Positions 6,437-14,306 of a DNA stretch of 64,000 nt are shown here, one piece after another. The notes beneath the pieces are model-generated. The model was not told where the DNA came from. It searched no databases and worked only from the letters and a program-made list of their open reading frames with translations. This stretch comes from Streptomyces sp. SID8374 (GTDB taxonomy: Bacteria; Actinomycetota; Actinomycetes; Streptomycetales; Streptomycetaceae), in contig NZ_WWGH01000001.1 of NCBI RefSeq assembly GCF_009865135.1, forward strand, positions 3,038,001-3,102,000, given 5' to 3'. Made by a program: the position numbers and the translations under genes. Positions within the stretch are counted from its first letter, which is position 1; every line of letters begins with the position of its first letter.

Positions 6437-6925
6437 CTAACTGGGTGTCGTCTGGCGGGTGTTGGCGATGATGCCCTTCGTGGTGCTGGTCGTGATGTGG
6501 GCTTGTTGGGTGACAGCCCCGTGGTAGTGGTTGGTGACTGGCTGCGGGGTGTTCTGGTTGGCGTCTTTGACCTTCGCGACCAGGCGGGCCACGGCCAGGG
6601 CGACGGCGGCCGGCGAACCGAGGATGATGGCGAGGGTCAGTGGGTCGACTTGGCCGACCACCCACAGGGCACCGCCGACAGGGATCGCGGCGACGGATAC
6701 GGCCTTGAGGACCCCGCTCGCATCTACCGCCCACTGCGACATCGGCGGGATACCCGGCTGGGCAACGGGCGGGGTCGACCCGACTGCGGGAAGGGGCCGG
6801 TCATCCGTGTGCGAGGTGGCCCGGCGGGCGAGGAGGACCTCGTCGACGGCGGCCACGAGCCGGTCGGCGTTGCGGCGGACGGCGGGGTCGGGCTGCCCGG
6901 CGGCGGGCTGCTCGGGCAGCTGCAT
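6437..6925 (-). CDS. Two-helix membrane protein, possible spread-type protein
   Basis: 162 residues. The N-terminal 70 are charged and Pro-rich; residues about 72-115 hold two adjacent hydrophobic helices (VLKAVSVAAIPVGGALWVV and LTLAIILGSPAAVALAV); then a soluble tail with HYHGAVTQQAHITTSTT. Position next to the translocase region and topology fit the small membrane proteins (Spd) that accompany TraB in Streptomyces plasmids, but no diagnostic motif is seen. GGAGA precedes ATG at 6925. Confidence 0.6.
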   Translation of the reverse strand: MQLPEQPAAGQPDPAVRRNADRLVAAVDEVLLARRATSHTDDRPLPAVGSTPPVAQPGIPPMSQWAVDASGVLKAVSVAAIPVGGALWVVGQVDPLTLAIILGSPAAVALAVARLVAKVKDANQNTPQPVTNHYHGAVTQQAHITTSTTKGIIANTRQTTPS

Positions 6926-6935
6926 GAGGGGTCTC

Positions 6936-7130
6936 CTACCGGTCGGTGACAGCCCAACGGCCGTCCTGGGGGCGGATGGTGAAGCCGGGTCCGGCGATAC
7001 GGTTGGTGTGCGGGAAGATCACGCCTACGCCGAGAGCATCGATCCGGTTGAGGAGGTCGGCGACCTGGGCGGCGTAGTCGATGGCCAGCCGTTCACGGCG
7101 GCGAAGTTCGGCAGGCGTTCCGGTAAACAC
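6936..7130 (-). CDS. Small hypothetical protein (64 aa)
   Basis: GTG at 7130 follows AGGAGG with 4-nt spacing. The first half is a charged helix (LRRRERLAIDYAAQVADLL), the second half beta-type with GPGFTIRPQDGRWAVTDR. Such short proteins often follow the regulator in phage-like operons. Unknown family. Confidence 0.6.
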   Translation of the reverse strand: MFTGTPAELRRRERLAIDYAAQVADLLNRIDALGVGVIFPHTNRIAGPGFTIRPQDGRWAVTDR

Positions 7131-7138
7131 TGGGCCTC

Positions 7139-7570
7139 CTAGTTGATGCGGAAGGTGTCGGGTCGGCGGGTTTCGTGGAGCACCCCGGAGTCAACGAGGT
7201 TCGTGATGTGTCCGGCGATCCAGGTGCGGGACCGGCCGATGCGTGGGGCGGCTTCGGTGAGGTCGGCGGTGGTGATGCGGGTGTGGCCGACTGCGGCGTG
7301 CTCGGCGATGAGTCCGTGGATGACGGCGGCGGCTCGTTCTGGTGTGGAGTGGGTGGGCCGGTTCTCGGCAAGGTCGTCGCGGAGGAACGCGAGGAGCCGT
7401 CCCTGCTGGCGGGCGGTGATGGGGTTGGTGGAGGCGAATGCCCAGTTGGGCGGATACCGGATTTCGAGGCGTGCGACGGGGGGTTGGGGGTCGTTGTCTA
7501 CGGTGGTCCAGGTGCGGAGTGCGGCGGCTAGGACTTTGGCCCGACCTCCGTCCGCTTCGGGGCTTTTCAC
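7139..7570 (-). CDS. Winged-helix protein related to the C terminus of the neighbouring translocase
   Basis: Start chosen at GTG 7570, which has AGGAGA 8 nt upstream; upstream in-frame codons lie in repeat DNA. The 143-residue protein ends in TRITTADLTEAAPRIGRSRTWIAGHITNLVDSGVLHE, a winged helix. The segment RIGRSRTWIAGHITNLVDSGV lines up closely with RIGRARSWVSGALGDLSDAGV at the end of the translocase (7761-9761). A shared DNA-reading domain implies both proteins may recognise the GGTGTCAGA repeats that lie between them. Likely a regulator or an accessory of transfer. Not listed in a named family that I recognise. Confidence 0.75.
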   Translation of the reverse strand: MKSPEADGGRAKVLAAALRTWTTVDNDPQPPVARLEIRYPPNWAFASTNPITARQQGRLLAFLRDDLAENRPTHSTPERAAAVIHGLIAEHAAVGHTRITTADLTEAAPRIGRSRTWIAGHITNLVDSGVLHETRRPDTFRIN

Positions 7571-7664
7571 GGGTTTGTCTCCTGTGTCAGGTTGAGGTGT
7601 CACGGAGGGGAGGGTCACGCGCGCGCACGCGCATGACCTATAGAGATCGGCCCTCCTGAGGGGC

Positions 7665-7765
7665 TCTGACACCGGTTCTGACACCCCTGAGGTGTCAGAA
7701 CCGGTGTCAGACGGTGTCACCGCAGGTCAGAAGGGGTGTCAGAGCTGACACCCCGAGGTGTCAGA
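7665..7765. repeat. GGTGTCAGA repeat cluster, candidate clt or operator
   Basis: GGTGTCAGA or its complement occurs at 7665, 7677, 7691, 7703, 7735 and 7757, with one-base variants at 7713 and 7744. The first four form a perfect 21-bp inverted repeat (7665-7685 with 7691-7711, 5-nt loop); 7733-7742 with 7745-7754 is a 10-bp inverted repeat. Looser copies continue into the translocase 3' end (7816, 7837, 7859). Streptomyces TraB proteins bind short repeated 8-mers (TRS) in the clt locus by their C-terminal winged helix, so this is a strong candidate; autoregulation of 7139-7570 is the alternative or an additional role. Confidence 0.75.
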
Positions 7766-9761
7766 CCTCGCTCAGCACCGGGTTCAGCAGCCGGTAGACC
7801 CCGGGCTGATCCGTTTCTGACAGGTGAACCCCGGCATCTGACAGGTCCCCCAGGGCTCCTGACACCCAGGAACGAGCCCTTCCGATGCGCTCCCCCTTCC
7901 CGAACGGGCCGAAGTCCTTCGGGCCGATGAACTCCCTTTCCTCGGACCGGAATTCGTTGAGCATGACCATCAGGGCGTCCATGCCGGCCTCGGGGCTCTT
8001 CTCCTCAACGGGCGCCTGGGCGTGCCCGAACGACCAGGTCTCGGCGGGCGGTGCGATCTCCTGGTCGGCGTCGATGTCGGGCACGTACCCGTCGTCGTCG
8101 GGGTCGTCGCCGACCATGGCGTCGATCTCGCGGTCGACTTGCTTCTCGATCAGCGCCTTCTCGGCGTGCTCATTGTCCGCCTTGGTCATGAGGACGGTCT
8201 CCTGCCTGTCGGTGTCATTGCTGGTCAGGGGGGTGTCAGCGTCGTATCGGGTGCGGTTGGCGTAGGCGTCGCCGGCTGCGGCCGCGGTGACGGCGTCGAG
8301 GGCGGGTGTGTGTGGCAGGACGGAAAGGACTCCGGTGATCTGGTCGTCGTCGATGAGGTAGGTGCGGAGCGGGGTGGCGTAGCGGTCTTCGTCGACACCG
8401 GGGGCGACCAGGTAGCAGTAGCCGGGTTTCCGGTTCTCCCATGCCTCGGGGCGGGCGCCAGCGTCACGCACATCGTCCGGGAGGGCCATGTCGGCGGTGG
8501 TGGAGCCCTTCACGCCGAAGCAGAGGACACCGCCGAGCTGCTCGCGGACATCGGTCGGCATGCTGGTGGCGGAGGGCCGCTGGAGGCTGATCTCGACGCT
8601 GATCCCGGCGGACCGGGCCTCCATGACCAAGCCCTCCATTTCGGTGCCGTTGCGGAAGAACTTGGCCGCTTCCTCGATCCACACGACCATGTACGGCATG
8701 CCGAGCTTTTCGAACGCTTCCGGCGTCCAGTTCTTGAAGCCGTGGCGTCCCAGCTCGTTGGCTCGGGCGGTGATGACCTGGGTGAGGGCGTCGATCATCG
8801 TGTTGCCTCCTGTCTCGGTCATTTCGACCCAGTCGAGGTAGGGCAGGAACGCGGCGAAGGTCTGCATGCCCTTGGAGGGGTCAACCGCCCACATGACGAC
8901 GTCGCACCTGGAGAGCACTTCTACGGCGACGACGGACAGGCCTGTGGATTTGGCGGAGCCGTTCATCCCGGCGGCCAGGTAGTGCGTGGCGTTGCGTCCC
9001 GGGCCCGCGGGTAGCCATAGGTGGGCCGGCTGCCCGTCTTCGTAGATCCCGATGACGATGGGCTCGGTGATGCTGCCGCCCGGGCTGGACGGGCCAGGCC
9101 ACGGGGTCGGCTGCTTCAGTTCGTCCTTGGGGACGACGACGAGGGTGGCGCGGGCCGCGTCGTCGGGGTCGGGGATGACGCGGATGCTGGTCGGGGAAAC
9201 ACCGAGTTCGCCGGCGATGTGCTTGATGCGGTTGCCGAGGTCGTCGGAGGTGACCTGCCCGGCTGCGAGCTGGAGGGGTGCGGTGACCTTGTTGGGTTCG
9301 ATCTTCGGCTTGCCGCGGAGGGCGACCTTGGCGTCGCCGATGGCCTTGACGAGAACACCGGTCTCGGCGCTGCCGCCTGCCTTCTGGGGGTCGACGTTGA
9401 CGCGCAACGCCTGGCGGATGTTCCACGACCCGGCGGCCACGGCCCCGCCGATGACGAGGGTCGAGGCGAGCGCCGGGTCGAACGGGCCGACCGCGGTGCC
9501 GACGACGAGATAGGAGGTGCCGAGGCCGGTCGACAGGGTGGCGTGGATACGCCGACCGGGCCGGGTCCCCTCCGCCGCCCACCACGTGGCGGCGGTCAGC
9601 ACTCCGGCGGCGACGGTGAGGCCGATCGCTGCGGGGACGGAGTCACCCCAGTAGTGGTGGGCGGCGAAGGTGGCGGGGACCTCTGCGGCGACGGTCAGCC
9701 AGGGCCTCATGCGGGGGTGCTTGATGGCCTTCCACAGGTCGGCCTTCTGGCTGTCAGCCAC
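7761..9761 (-). CDS. traB: FtsK/TraB-type DNA translocase
   Basis: 666 residues, GTG start at 9761 behind AGGAGA. Two or three hydrophobic segments lie in residues 20-115; the ATPase has GMNGSAKST as Walker A (265-273, with Ala before Lys where Gly is usual) and VVWIEEAAKF as Walker B (359-368), then SLQRPSATSMPT. A charged linker leads to a C-terminal winged helix (about 605-660). This layout matches the single-protein conjugation motors of Streptomyces, which pump double-stranded DNA through a hexameric membrane pore. It heads toward the repeat cluster at its own 3' end. Next to SpdB-like genes, it defines the transfer region. The symbol is by function; a sequence search is needed for the exact subgroup. 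Confidence 0.88.
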   Translation of the reverse strand: MADSQKADLWKAIKHPRMRPWLTVAAEVPATFAAHHYWGDSVPAAIGLTVAAGVLTAATWWAAEGTRPGRRIHATLSTGLGTSYLVVGTAVGPFDPALASTLVIGGAVAAGSWNIRQALRVNVDPQKAGGSAETGVLVKAIGDAKVALRGKPKIEPNKVTAPLQLAAGQVTSDDLGNRIKHIAGELGVSPTSIRVIPDPDDAARATLVVVPKDELKQPTPWPGPSSPGGSITEPIVIGIYEDGQPAHLWLPAGPGRNATHYLAAGMNGSAKSTGLSVVAVEVLSRCDVVMWAVDPSKGMQTFAAFLPYLDWVEMTETGGNTMIDALTQVITARANELGRHGFKNWTPEAFEKLGMPYMVVWIEEAAKFFRNGTEMEGLVMEARSAGISVEISLQRPSATSMPTDVREQLGGVLCFGVKGSTTADMALPDDVRDAGARPEAWENRKPGYCYLVAPGVDEDRYATPLRTYLIDDDQITGVLSVLPHTPALDAVTAAAAGDAYANRTRYDADTPLTSNDTDRQETVLMTKADNEHAEKALIEKQVDREIDAMVGDDPDDDGYVPDIDADQEIAPPAETWSFGHAQAPVEEKSPEAGMDALMVMLNEFRSEEREFIGPKDFGPFGKGERIGRARSWVSGALGDLSDAGVHLSETDQPGVYRLLNPVLSEV

Positions 9762-9788
9762 GGGTGTTCTCCTGGTTGGGTGGGGCGG

Positions 9789-10013
9789 TTAGCCGTTGAG
9801 GGCTCGGGCCTGGTGCTTGTCTGCGATACGCCGGGTGAGTTCAGTGAGGTCGAACTCGATGGCGAGGTGGACGGGGGTCGCACGTTCGGCTTCCTTGCGC
9901 TCGTGGAACCCGCCGGGCTCCAGGGCGAGTGCCTGCGCTTCGAGTTGCTTCGTCGCGGCGTCGAGGAGGTTGATGGCTTCAGCGATGGTGGTGGCGGTCC
10001 AGGTCTGCTTCAC
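9789..10013 (-). CDS. Small helical protein (74 aa)
   Basis: GTG at 10013 follows AAGGAG. The chain (MKQTWTATTIAEAINLLDAA to DKHQARALNG) is mostly helical with alternating charge and no Cys or membrane segment. It sits between the translocase and a basic transfer-region protein with short gaps, so it belongs to the transfer operon. Unknown function. Confidence 0.65.
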   Translation of the reverse strand: MKQTWTATTIAEAINLLDAATKQLEAQALALEPGGFHERKEAERATPVHLAIEFDLTELTRRIADKHQARALNG

Positions 10014-10049
10014 GGTTGGGCTCCTTCGGGAAGACGGGGTGGCTGGCGG

Positions 10050-10631
10050 TTAGCGCCAGCCGAACTTGGTGGCTCGCGGCGGCTGGTTGCGGCCCTTGCC
10101 GACCTTCCGCAGGTCAGACTCGTACTCCCGCTCGAACGTGCCGTACACCATGGCGGAGTACCTCTGGATGGCCTTCTCGGCGGCGGCGACCTTCTTCAGC
10201 CACCGGGACACCCGTCGGGCGCGGGCACGCGATCCGTGGAGGCTGCCTGCGGCGTCGGGGATGGTGCGGAGGACGGCTTCGAGGTGGTCGGCGTCCATCG
10301 CCCGCTCGGTGGCCCGGTTCCGGGACTCCTTGCGGAGGTACTCGCAGAACGCGCGGATGTCCTCGTTCGACATGAAGTCGGAGCCGGGCACTTTCCCGCC
10401 GGTGCCTCCACCAGGCGCCGCTCCGACGCCCGTCTTACCGTTCACGATGGTCTTGTTCACGGCGAGTCCGATGGACGGGTTGAAGCCGCCACCGGTGCGG
10501 TTCTTCGAGTTGTTCACACCGCCCGGGTGAGAGCCGTTCGAGGGGGCAGTGCGGGGCCGGGGCGGGGCGGTGAAAGGTTGACCGGCCTGGTGCTGGGTGA
10601 AGTTGCGGACCTGCTCGGCGGGAGTGCTCAT
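10050..10631 (-). CDS. Conserved transfer-region protein (193 aa)
   Basis: The N-terminal half is low-complexity and Gly/Asn/Pro-rich; the second half (from about residue 87, SNEDIRAFCEYLRKESRNRA) is charged and helical and ends in basic GKGRNQPPRATKFGWR. Proteins of this shape lie between traB and spdB in integrative elements of Streptomyces. No enzymatic motif. Its stop and the next start are separated by one base, so it is cotranscribed with the SpdB-like gene. Confidence 0.65.
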   Translation of the reverse strand: MSTPAEQVRNFTQHQAGQPFTAPPRPRTAPSNGSHPGGVNNSKNRTGGGFNPSIGLAVNKTIVNGKTGVGAAPGGGTGGKVPGSDFMSNEDIRAFCEYLRKESRNRATERAMDADHLEAVLRTIPDAAGSLHGSRARARRVSRWLKKVAAAEKAIQRYSAMVYGTFEREYESDLRKVGKGRNQPPRATKFGWR

Positions 10632-10632
10632 C

Positions 10633-11994
10633 TCAGTTCTCCTCGGGGTTGATTCGGGTGGTCACGGAACGGCGTGCGGTGTCGGCTGCGAGGCGCTTCG
10701 CGGCGGGGTGAAACGGGGTGCTGTCACCGCGCCTCCGCCGGGGCGGAATGGGCTTCGGCCGGGGCTTCGTGGACGCAGGGGGGAGATGGGCGCCACGCTG
10801 GGCGTTCATGGTCTTGCTGAGGGTGCTGACGGGCTTCTTGATACGGGCCGCCTCGACCCTCATTTCGGCGGCGTTCCGCATGCGGATCGTGTCGGCGGAC
10901 TCGCCCGGATCGGTGCCCTCGACGTTGCGCTTGGCCTGCTTCCAGATGGTCGGGGTGATTACCGTTTCGCCGAGGTCTGCGGCGAGCTTCAGTGCCTCTT
11001 GGTGGACCTTCGGGAACAGGCGCTTGCGGTCGGCGTCCAGCTTGGTGGCGGTGTCGCGTGCGGCGTTCTCCAAGTGGGCCTGCCGCTCGGCTTCGAACAG
11101 CTTCGCTGCGGCCTGCTCGGCAGCCTGCTTCTTCTCCGCCTTCTTCGCCGCCCGCCGCTCTCGCCGGGTGGGCACACCGTCCCGGCGCCGGATCCGCCCG
11201 TGCTCGTGGAGGTCCCACACCCCGGGGCCGGCGAGCGACGCGAACGCGGTGCCGATCGCGGTGGCAGGGTCGAAGTGCTCAAGGCCGTGGACGAGGTTGA
11301 TCCCTGCGGCAACGAAGGCGAGTGCCCAGGCGATGAGCCGGTAGTGCCAGTGCGGGCGGTGCGCAGCAACAGCTGCTGCCGCGCCGGCGAGGATGACCCA
11401 TGCTCCTGCTTCGAGCATGATCGGGACGGCAAGGAGCCACTTGGCGTCGGGGTTGTAGAACGCGGACATCTGGACGGGCAGGGCGACGATCGCGCACATG
11501 ATCGCGAAGCCGAGGGCGGTGTTCCGCCATAGGCTCGCGGATTTGCCGATCTTCTGCGCGTCGTTGGCCTCGGACTGCTTGGCCTCAGCTGCGGCGGCCT
11601 TCTCAGCTGCCTCCTCCCGCGCGGCCTTGTCGCGCTTGCGCTGTACGTCTTCGAGGTGGGCTTCGTGCTCGGCGCGGTCGCGCTCCAGCCGCATGGCCTG
11701 CCGTTCGTTCGCCAAACGCAGCTTCTCGGCCTCGGCCTCGGCCTTGATCTCGATGGCCTTCGCCTCAGCTTCAGCGGCGATGCGCTGCTCCTCGGCGTCG
11801 GCGTATGCCTTGGTGCGGATCGCGTCCGCTTCGGCCTGCGCGACGAGGTCGACGGCGGGCAGAGCCAGCTCGGGCTGGGCCTGGAGGGCGGGTGTGGCGA
11901 CCGGCTCCTCGGCAGGCGTCAGGAGCGTCTGCCATTCCGTGATCACGGGGATGCGGCGGCGGTGGCCGTTCACCTGGGGCGAGCTGGTCGTCAC
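10633..11994 (-). CDS. spdB: SpdB-like membrane protein (DUF2637 type) with coiled coil
   Basis: 453 residues. Residues about 48-145 are an uninterrupted Ala/Glu/Arg/Lys coiled coil (EAEAKAIEIKAEAEAEKLR), followed by four hydrophobic helices (about 152-245: NTALGFAIMCAIVALPV, LLAVPIMLEAGAWVILAG, LIAWALAFVAAGINLVHG, and AIGTAFASLAGPGVW), then a second Lys/Ala/Glu coiled coil and a basic tail. DUF2637 membrane modules are typical of SpdB, which helps spread plasmids between mycelial compartments after TraB-mediated transfer. Located two genes upstream of traB in the same direction. Confidence 0.75.
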   Translation of the reverse strand: MTTSSPQVNGHRRRIPVITEWQTLLTPAEEPVATPALQAQPELALPAVDLVAQAEADAIRTKAYADAEEQRIAAEAEAKAIEIKAEAEAEKLRLANERQAMRLERDRAEHEAHLEDVQRKRDKAAREEAAEKAAAAEAKQSEANDAQKIGKSASLWRNTALGFAIMCAIVALPVQMSAFYNPDAKWLLAVPIMLEAGAWVILAGAAAAVAAHRPHWHYRLIAWALAFVAAGINLVHGLEHFDPATAIGTAFASLAGPGVWDLHEHGRIRRRDGVPTRRERRAAKKAEKKQAAEQAAAKLFEAERQAHLENAARDTATKLDADRKRLFPKVHQEALKLAADLGETVITPTIWKQAKRNVEGTDPGESADTIRMRNAAEMRVEAARIKKPVSTLSKTMNAQRGAHLPPASTKPRPKPIPPRRRRGDSTPFHPAAKRLAADTARRSVTTRINPEEN

Positions 11995-12164
11995 GGCGGT
12001 CGGTGTCCTTTCTCTCGGGTAAGTGCGCGGCGGCTACTGGGCGGTGGCGGTGATCGCGGCTTCCCGGGCCTCGGTGAGGGCGGCCGCGATCCGGCTGGTG
12101 TCCCCGCCCGTCGCCTTGTTGGGCTGCTGGGCGGCGGTGACCTGCCGGTTGACGGCGGGCCGGG

Positions 12165-12311
12165 TTAGTCGACGAGGTCGTCTGCGGTGAGGCCGCCGGG
12201 GCAGTCGTGGGCGGTGGCACCCTCGGTGGTGACGATCACGGTGGTGACGGTGTCGGGGGCGGTCCGCTCAGTGGTCACAAAACCGCCGGTGGTGGTGGTC
12301 TGCTCGGGCAT
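12165..12311 (-). CDS. Small Thr-rich protein (48 aa)
   Basis: ATG at 12311 has GAGGAG upstream. The peptide (MPEQTTTTGGFVTTERTAP to TADDLVD) is rich in Thr and Val and ends acidic. After its stop, 12034-12164 is open in another frame and would encode VNRQVTAAQQPNKATGG to ITATAQ, but no start codon is available there, so that part is left as a possible remnant. Confidence 0.55.
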   Translation of the reverse strand: MPEQTTTTGGFVTTERTAPDTVTTVIVTTEGATAHDCPGGLTADDLVD

Positions 12312-12401
12312 GGGGTTCTCCTCGGGTCGGGTCCGGCTGTTCCGGGCCACTCCGCCGCCACCAACCGGCGGGGGGTTGGGGGCGACAGGGCAGGCCGGGG
12401 G

Positions 12402-12704
12402 TCAGGCGGCGGCCGGGGTGTTCAGCCCGTCGATCTGGTCCAGCTCGTCGATCAGCCGCGGCCCGAACCGCTGCCCCGCGTCGTGCTCGGCCGCCAGAGT
12501 CCGCAGCCAGTACCGGGCGCCGTGGTCACCGCAGGCCGTCACGTACCGGGTGACGATCTCCCCCGGCGACAGACCCTCCGCCTCCTCCCACGTCACCTGG
12601 ACGTCCGAGGTGAGGAGCGCGGCCCGCAGGTTGTGGATCTCGGCGGACACGGTGGCGAGGTCGCCGGAGAACAGATCGGTCACGGAGGAAACGAACGGAG
12701 ACAT
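12402..12704 (-). CDS. Hypothetical protein (100 aa)
   Basis: ATG at 12704 with GAAGGG upstream. The chain is helical, with YVTACGDHGARYWLRTLAA in the centre and a C terminus of LIDELDQIDGLNTPAAA. No recognised motif. It precedes the transfer genes in the same direction and may share their message. Confidence 0.6.
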   Translation of the reverse strand: MSPFVSSVTDLFSGDLATVSAEIHNLRAALLTSDVQVTWEEAEGLSPGEIVTRYVTACGDHGARYWLRTLAAEHDAGQRFGPRLIDELDQIDGLNTPAAA

Positions 12705-12750
12705 GGATGTGCCCTTCGAGTAGGTAATGGGGAGATGAGGGGGGTGGGAA

Positions 12751-12799
12751 GCCGTGCTGGCGGAGGCCGCGGGGGTTCGGTCATCCCCGCCAGCACGGC
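12751..12799 (-). terminator. Inverted repeat, probable terminator
   Basis: GCCGTGCTGGCGG pairs perfectly with CCGCCAGCACGGC (13 bp) over a 23-nt loop. It lies directly after the leftward genes 12802-13125 and before 12704, as a terminator or attenuator would. Confidence 0.55.
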
Positions 12800-12801
12800 G
12801 G

Positions 12802-12939
12802 TCAGTGGGTAGTGCGCGCCTTCACAGCGGCCTCACGCTTCAGCCGGGCGGCCTCGGCGTCCTCCGCATCCCGCTTGATGCGGTCCAAGCGGAGCCGGGT
12901 GTCACGGTCAGCGGGACACAAGTCAGCAGACCCGAACAC
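12802..12939 (-). CDS. Small charged helical peptide (45 aa)
   Basis: GTG at 12939, stop at 12802. After MFGSADLCPADRDTRL the chain is a charged helix (RIKRDAEDAEAARLKREAAV). No ribosome binding site is visible and it begins 7 nt downstream of the previous gene's stop, so it would depend on reinitiation. Third-position GC supports coding. Confidence 0.4.
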   Translation of the reverse strand: MFGSADLCPADRDTRLRLDRIKRDAEDAEAARLKREAAVKARTTH

Positions 12940-12945
12940 GACCGG

Positions 12946-13125
12946 TCACCACTGCCGCTGCTGCACGAACCGGCGGCGAGCAGCCGGGTCCGTGGGCGGA
13001 GTCGGGGACTCCTGGGAGACGACAGTCGGGCGGCGGTAGTGGGTCGATTCTCGGTGGGCGTCGACGTCCGCCTGCGACATCGGGTGGTCGGTGGTGCTGC
13101 GGTTCGCGGTGGCGAGCTTGGGCAT
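12946..13125 (-). CDS. Small polar protein (59 aa)
   Basis: ATG at 13125 with GGAGGG 13 nt upstream. It begins MPKLATANRSTTDHPMSQAD and ends RRRFVQQRQW. No hydrophobic core is evident, so it may be unfolded alone. It is divergent from the HTH gene at 13276 across an operator-rich gap. Confidence 0.55.
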   Translation of the reverse strand: MPKLATANRSTTDHPMSQADVDAHRESTHYRRPTVVSQESPTPPTDPAARRRFVQQRQW

Positions 13126-13152
13126 GGCGGGGTCTTCCCTCCGGAGAGTGAC

Positions 13153-13256
13153 TGCCAACTTTCTTGGCACTTCGATAGTGGCACAGCGAGGGCGAGGAGT
13201 GCAACTAAGTTGGCGCTTCGAGTTCGACGGCGAGCGCCTATTCAGTTGGCGGTAGA
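13153..13256. promoter_or_regulatory. Divergent operator region with TTGGC repeats
   Basis: TTGGCACTTCGA (13164-13175), TTGGCGCTTCGA (13210-13221) and TTGGCGGTAGA (13246-13256) are direct repeats. Two are preceded by their complements, giving CCAA-N5-TTGG and the perfect CAACTAAGTTG (13202-13212). The sites lie between divergent genes and the last one overlaps a TAGAAC -10-like box for 13276. A cooperative repressor is expected, perhaps the adjacent HTH protein. Confidence 0.6.
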
Positions 13257-13275
13257 ACGTGAGACCATTCCGGAC

Positions 13276-13503
13276 ATGACAGGTACGCCCGCGAGGCTCG
13301 ACGAGAAGGAACGGCAGCCATGGCTGCGACGGCTTGACCGAGCCAGCTCGGCGCACGAGAAGACGCGTCGCCAGCTCGACGAGCTCGTCGCCGACGCACG
13401 TGCCGCTGGCGTGCCGTTGACGTCGATCGCGGAGCACACCCCCTACAGCCGTGAGTGGGCGCGGAAGATTGCCGACGAGATCGACCGGCAGCGAAAGGCC
13501 TGA
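13276..13503 (+). CDS. Small helix-turn-helix protein (75 aa)
   Basis: Start at ATG 13276, just after the last operator repeat; longer readings would run through the operators. The first half is a charged helix (LDEKERQPWLRRLDRAS); the second half, AGVPLTSIAEHTPYSREWARKIADEI, is a helix-turn-helix with SREWARKIADE as recognition helix. Small proteins of this type are frequent beside Nudix genes in actinobacterial elements. Likely autoregulator. Confidence 0.65.
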   Translation: MTGTPARLDEKERQPWLRRLDRASSAHEKTRRQLDELVADARAAGVPLTSIAEHTPYSREWARKIADEIDRQRKA

Positions 13504-13667
13504 GCTCCGATCGGGAGGAGTCCCTGTCATGCCCTCAAGTCAACCGGCGGCCGACTTACCGGAACATGAACCGCCAGTGCGGTGGCAGTGCACCGGATCG
13601 GCCCCTAGTGCAGTAGCAGTGCAGCAGTGATGCAGAACCGCAGCGCCACGACCCGGGGAGCCGGATA

Positions 13668-14306
13668 GTGAACGTCACCACGTGGACCGGCCGCACCGCC
13701 TGCGCCTTGCAGGCCGCGCTCCGCATGACGAACGAGAGCTTCGCCGCCAAGCTCGGTGTCGCGGTTCGCACAGTCGCCGGCTGGCACAGGAACCCGGAGA
13801 TCGTGCCGCGCACCGAGATGCAGCAGGCCCTCGACACCACCTACGAGAGGGCCAACGAACACGTGAGACGCCGCTTCACCCTTCTGTCCCGCCCGCCCGA
13901 GGAACCCGCCGAGGCGGAGACGCAGGCGCTCCGGGTTGCTATCGCCGTGGTGCTGCGCGGCACCGAGGTGCTCCTGGTGTGCCGGCGCGGCGACGACGCG
14001 CTCAGCTGGCAGTTCCCCGCCGGGATGTGCAAGCCCGGCGCCGCAGCCACCACCGTGGCGGTGCAGGAAACCCACGCGGAGACCGGGGTGCATGTCGCGG
14101 TCCGCGAGGAGCTCGGCACGAGGGTCCACCCGAAAACCAGAGTGCTGGCCAGCTACGTCCTCTGCGACTATCTCGCCGGCGAGGCCAGCAACCTGGACGC
14201 GGTCGAGAACATGGACGTCACCTGGGTGCCGCTCGCCGCGCTGACCCGTTTCATCCCTGCCGAGAACATCTTCCCGCCGATCTTGAGTGCCTTGGAGGCA
14301 GCGTGA
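13668..14306 (+). CDS. XRE-type HTH fused to a Nudix domain with a degenerate Nudix box
   Basis: Residues about 12-60 (NESFAAKLGVAVRTVAGWHRNPE) form an XRE-like helix-turn-helix; 85-200 form a Nudix fold. The catalytic box reads G-x5-A-x7-QETHAETGV against the canonical G-x5-E-x7-REUxEExGU, so the first Glu, the Arg and one catalytic Glu are replaced. It may therefore bind a nucleotide ligand rather than hydrolyse it, making this a candidate nucleotide-sensing regulator. Its GTGA overlaps the start of a second, intact Nudix gene. Nudix genes are known cargo of AICEs. Confidence 0.8.
   Translation: MNVTTWTGRTACALQAALRMTNESFAAKLGVAVRTVAGWHRNPEIVPRTEMQQALDTTYERANEHVRRRFTLLSRPPEEPAEAETQALRVAIAVVLRGTEVLLVCRRGDDALSWQFPAGMCKPGAAATTVAVQETHAETGVHVAVREELGTRVHPKTRVLASYVLCDYLAGEASNLDAVENMDVTWVPLAALTRFIPAENIFPPILSALEAA

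Noticed and set aside
7571..7720. N-terminal extension of the winged-helix gene to ATG-like codons at 7720
   Set aside because: It would translate the repeat array; GTG 7570 has a proper ribosome binding site.
8022..9014. Plus-strand open frame of 330 codons opposite the translocase
   Set aside because: Antisense shadow of the traB-like gene; Gly/Val/Asp-rich nonsense composition.
9021..10652. Plus-strand open frame of 543 codons
   Set aside because: Antisense shadow spanning several real leftward genes, each with good start signals.
12034..12164. Open stretch VNRQVTAAQQPNKATGG to ITATAQ on the minus strand
   Set aside because: Good codon bias but no usable start codon; mentioned only as a possible remnant.
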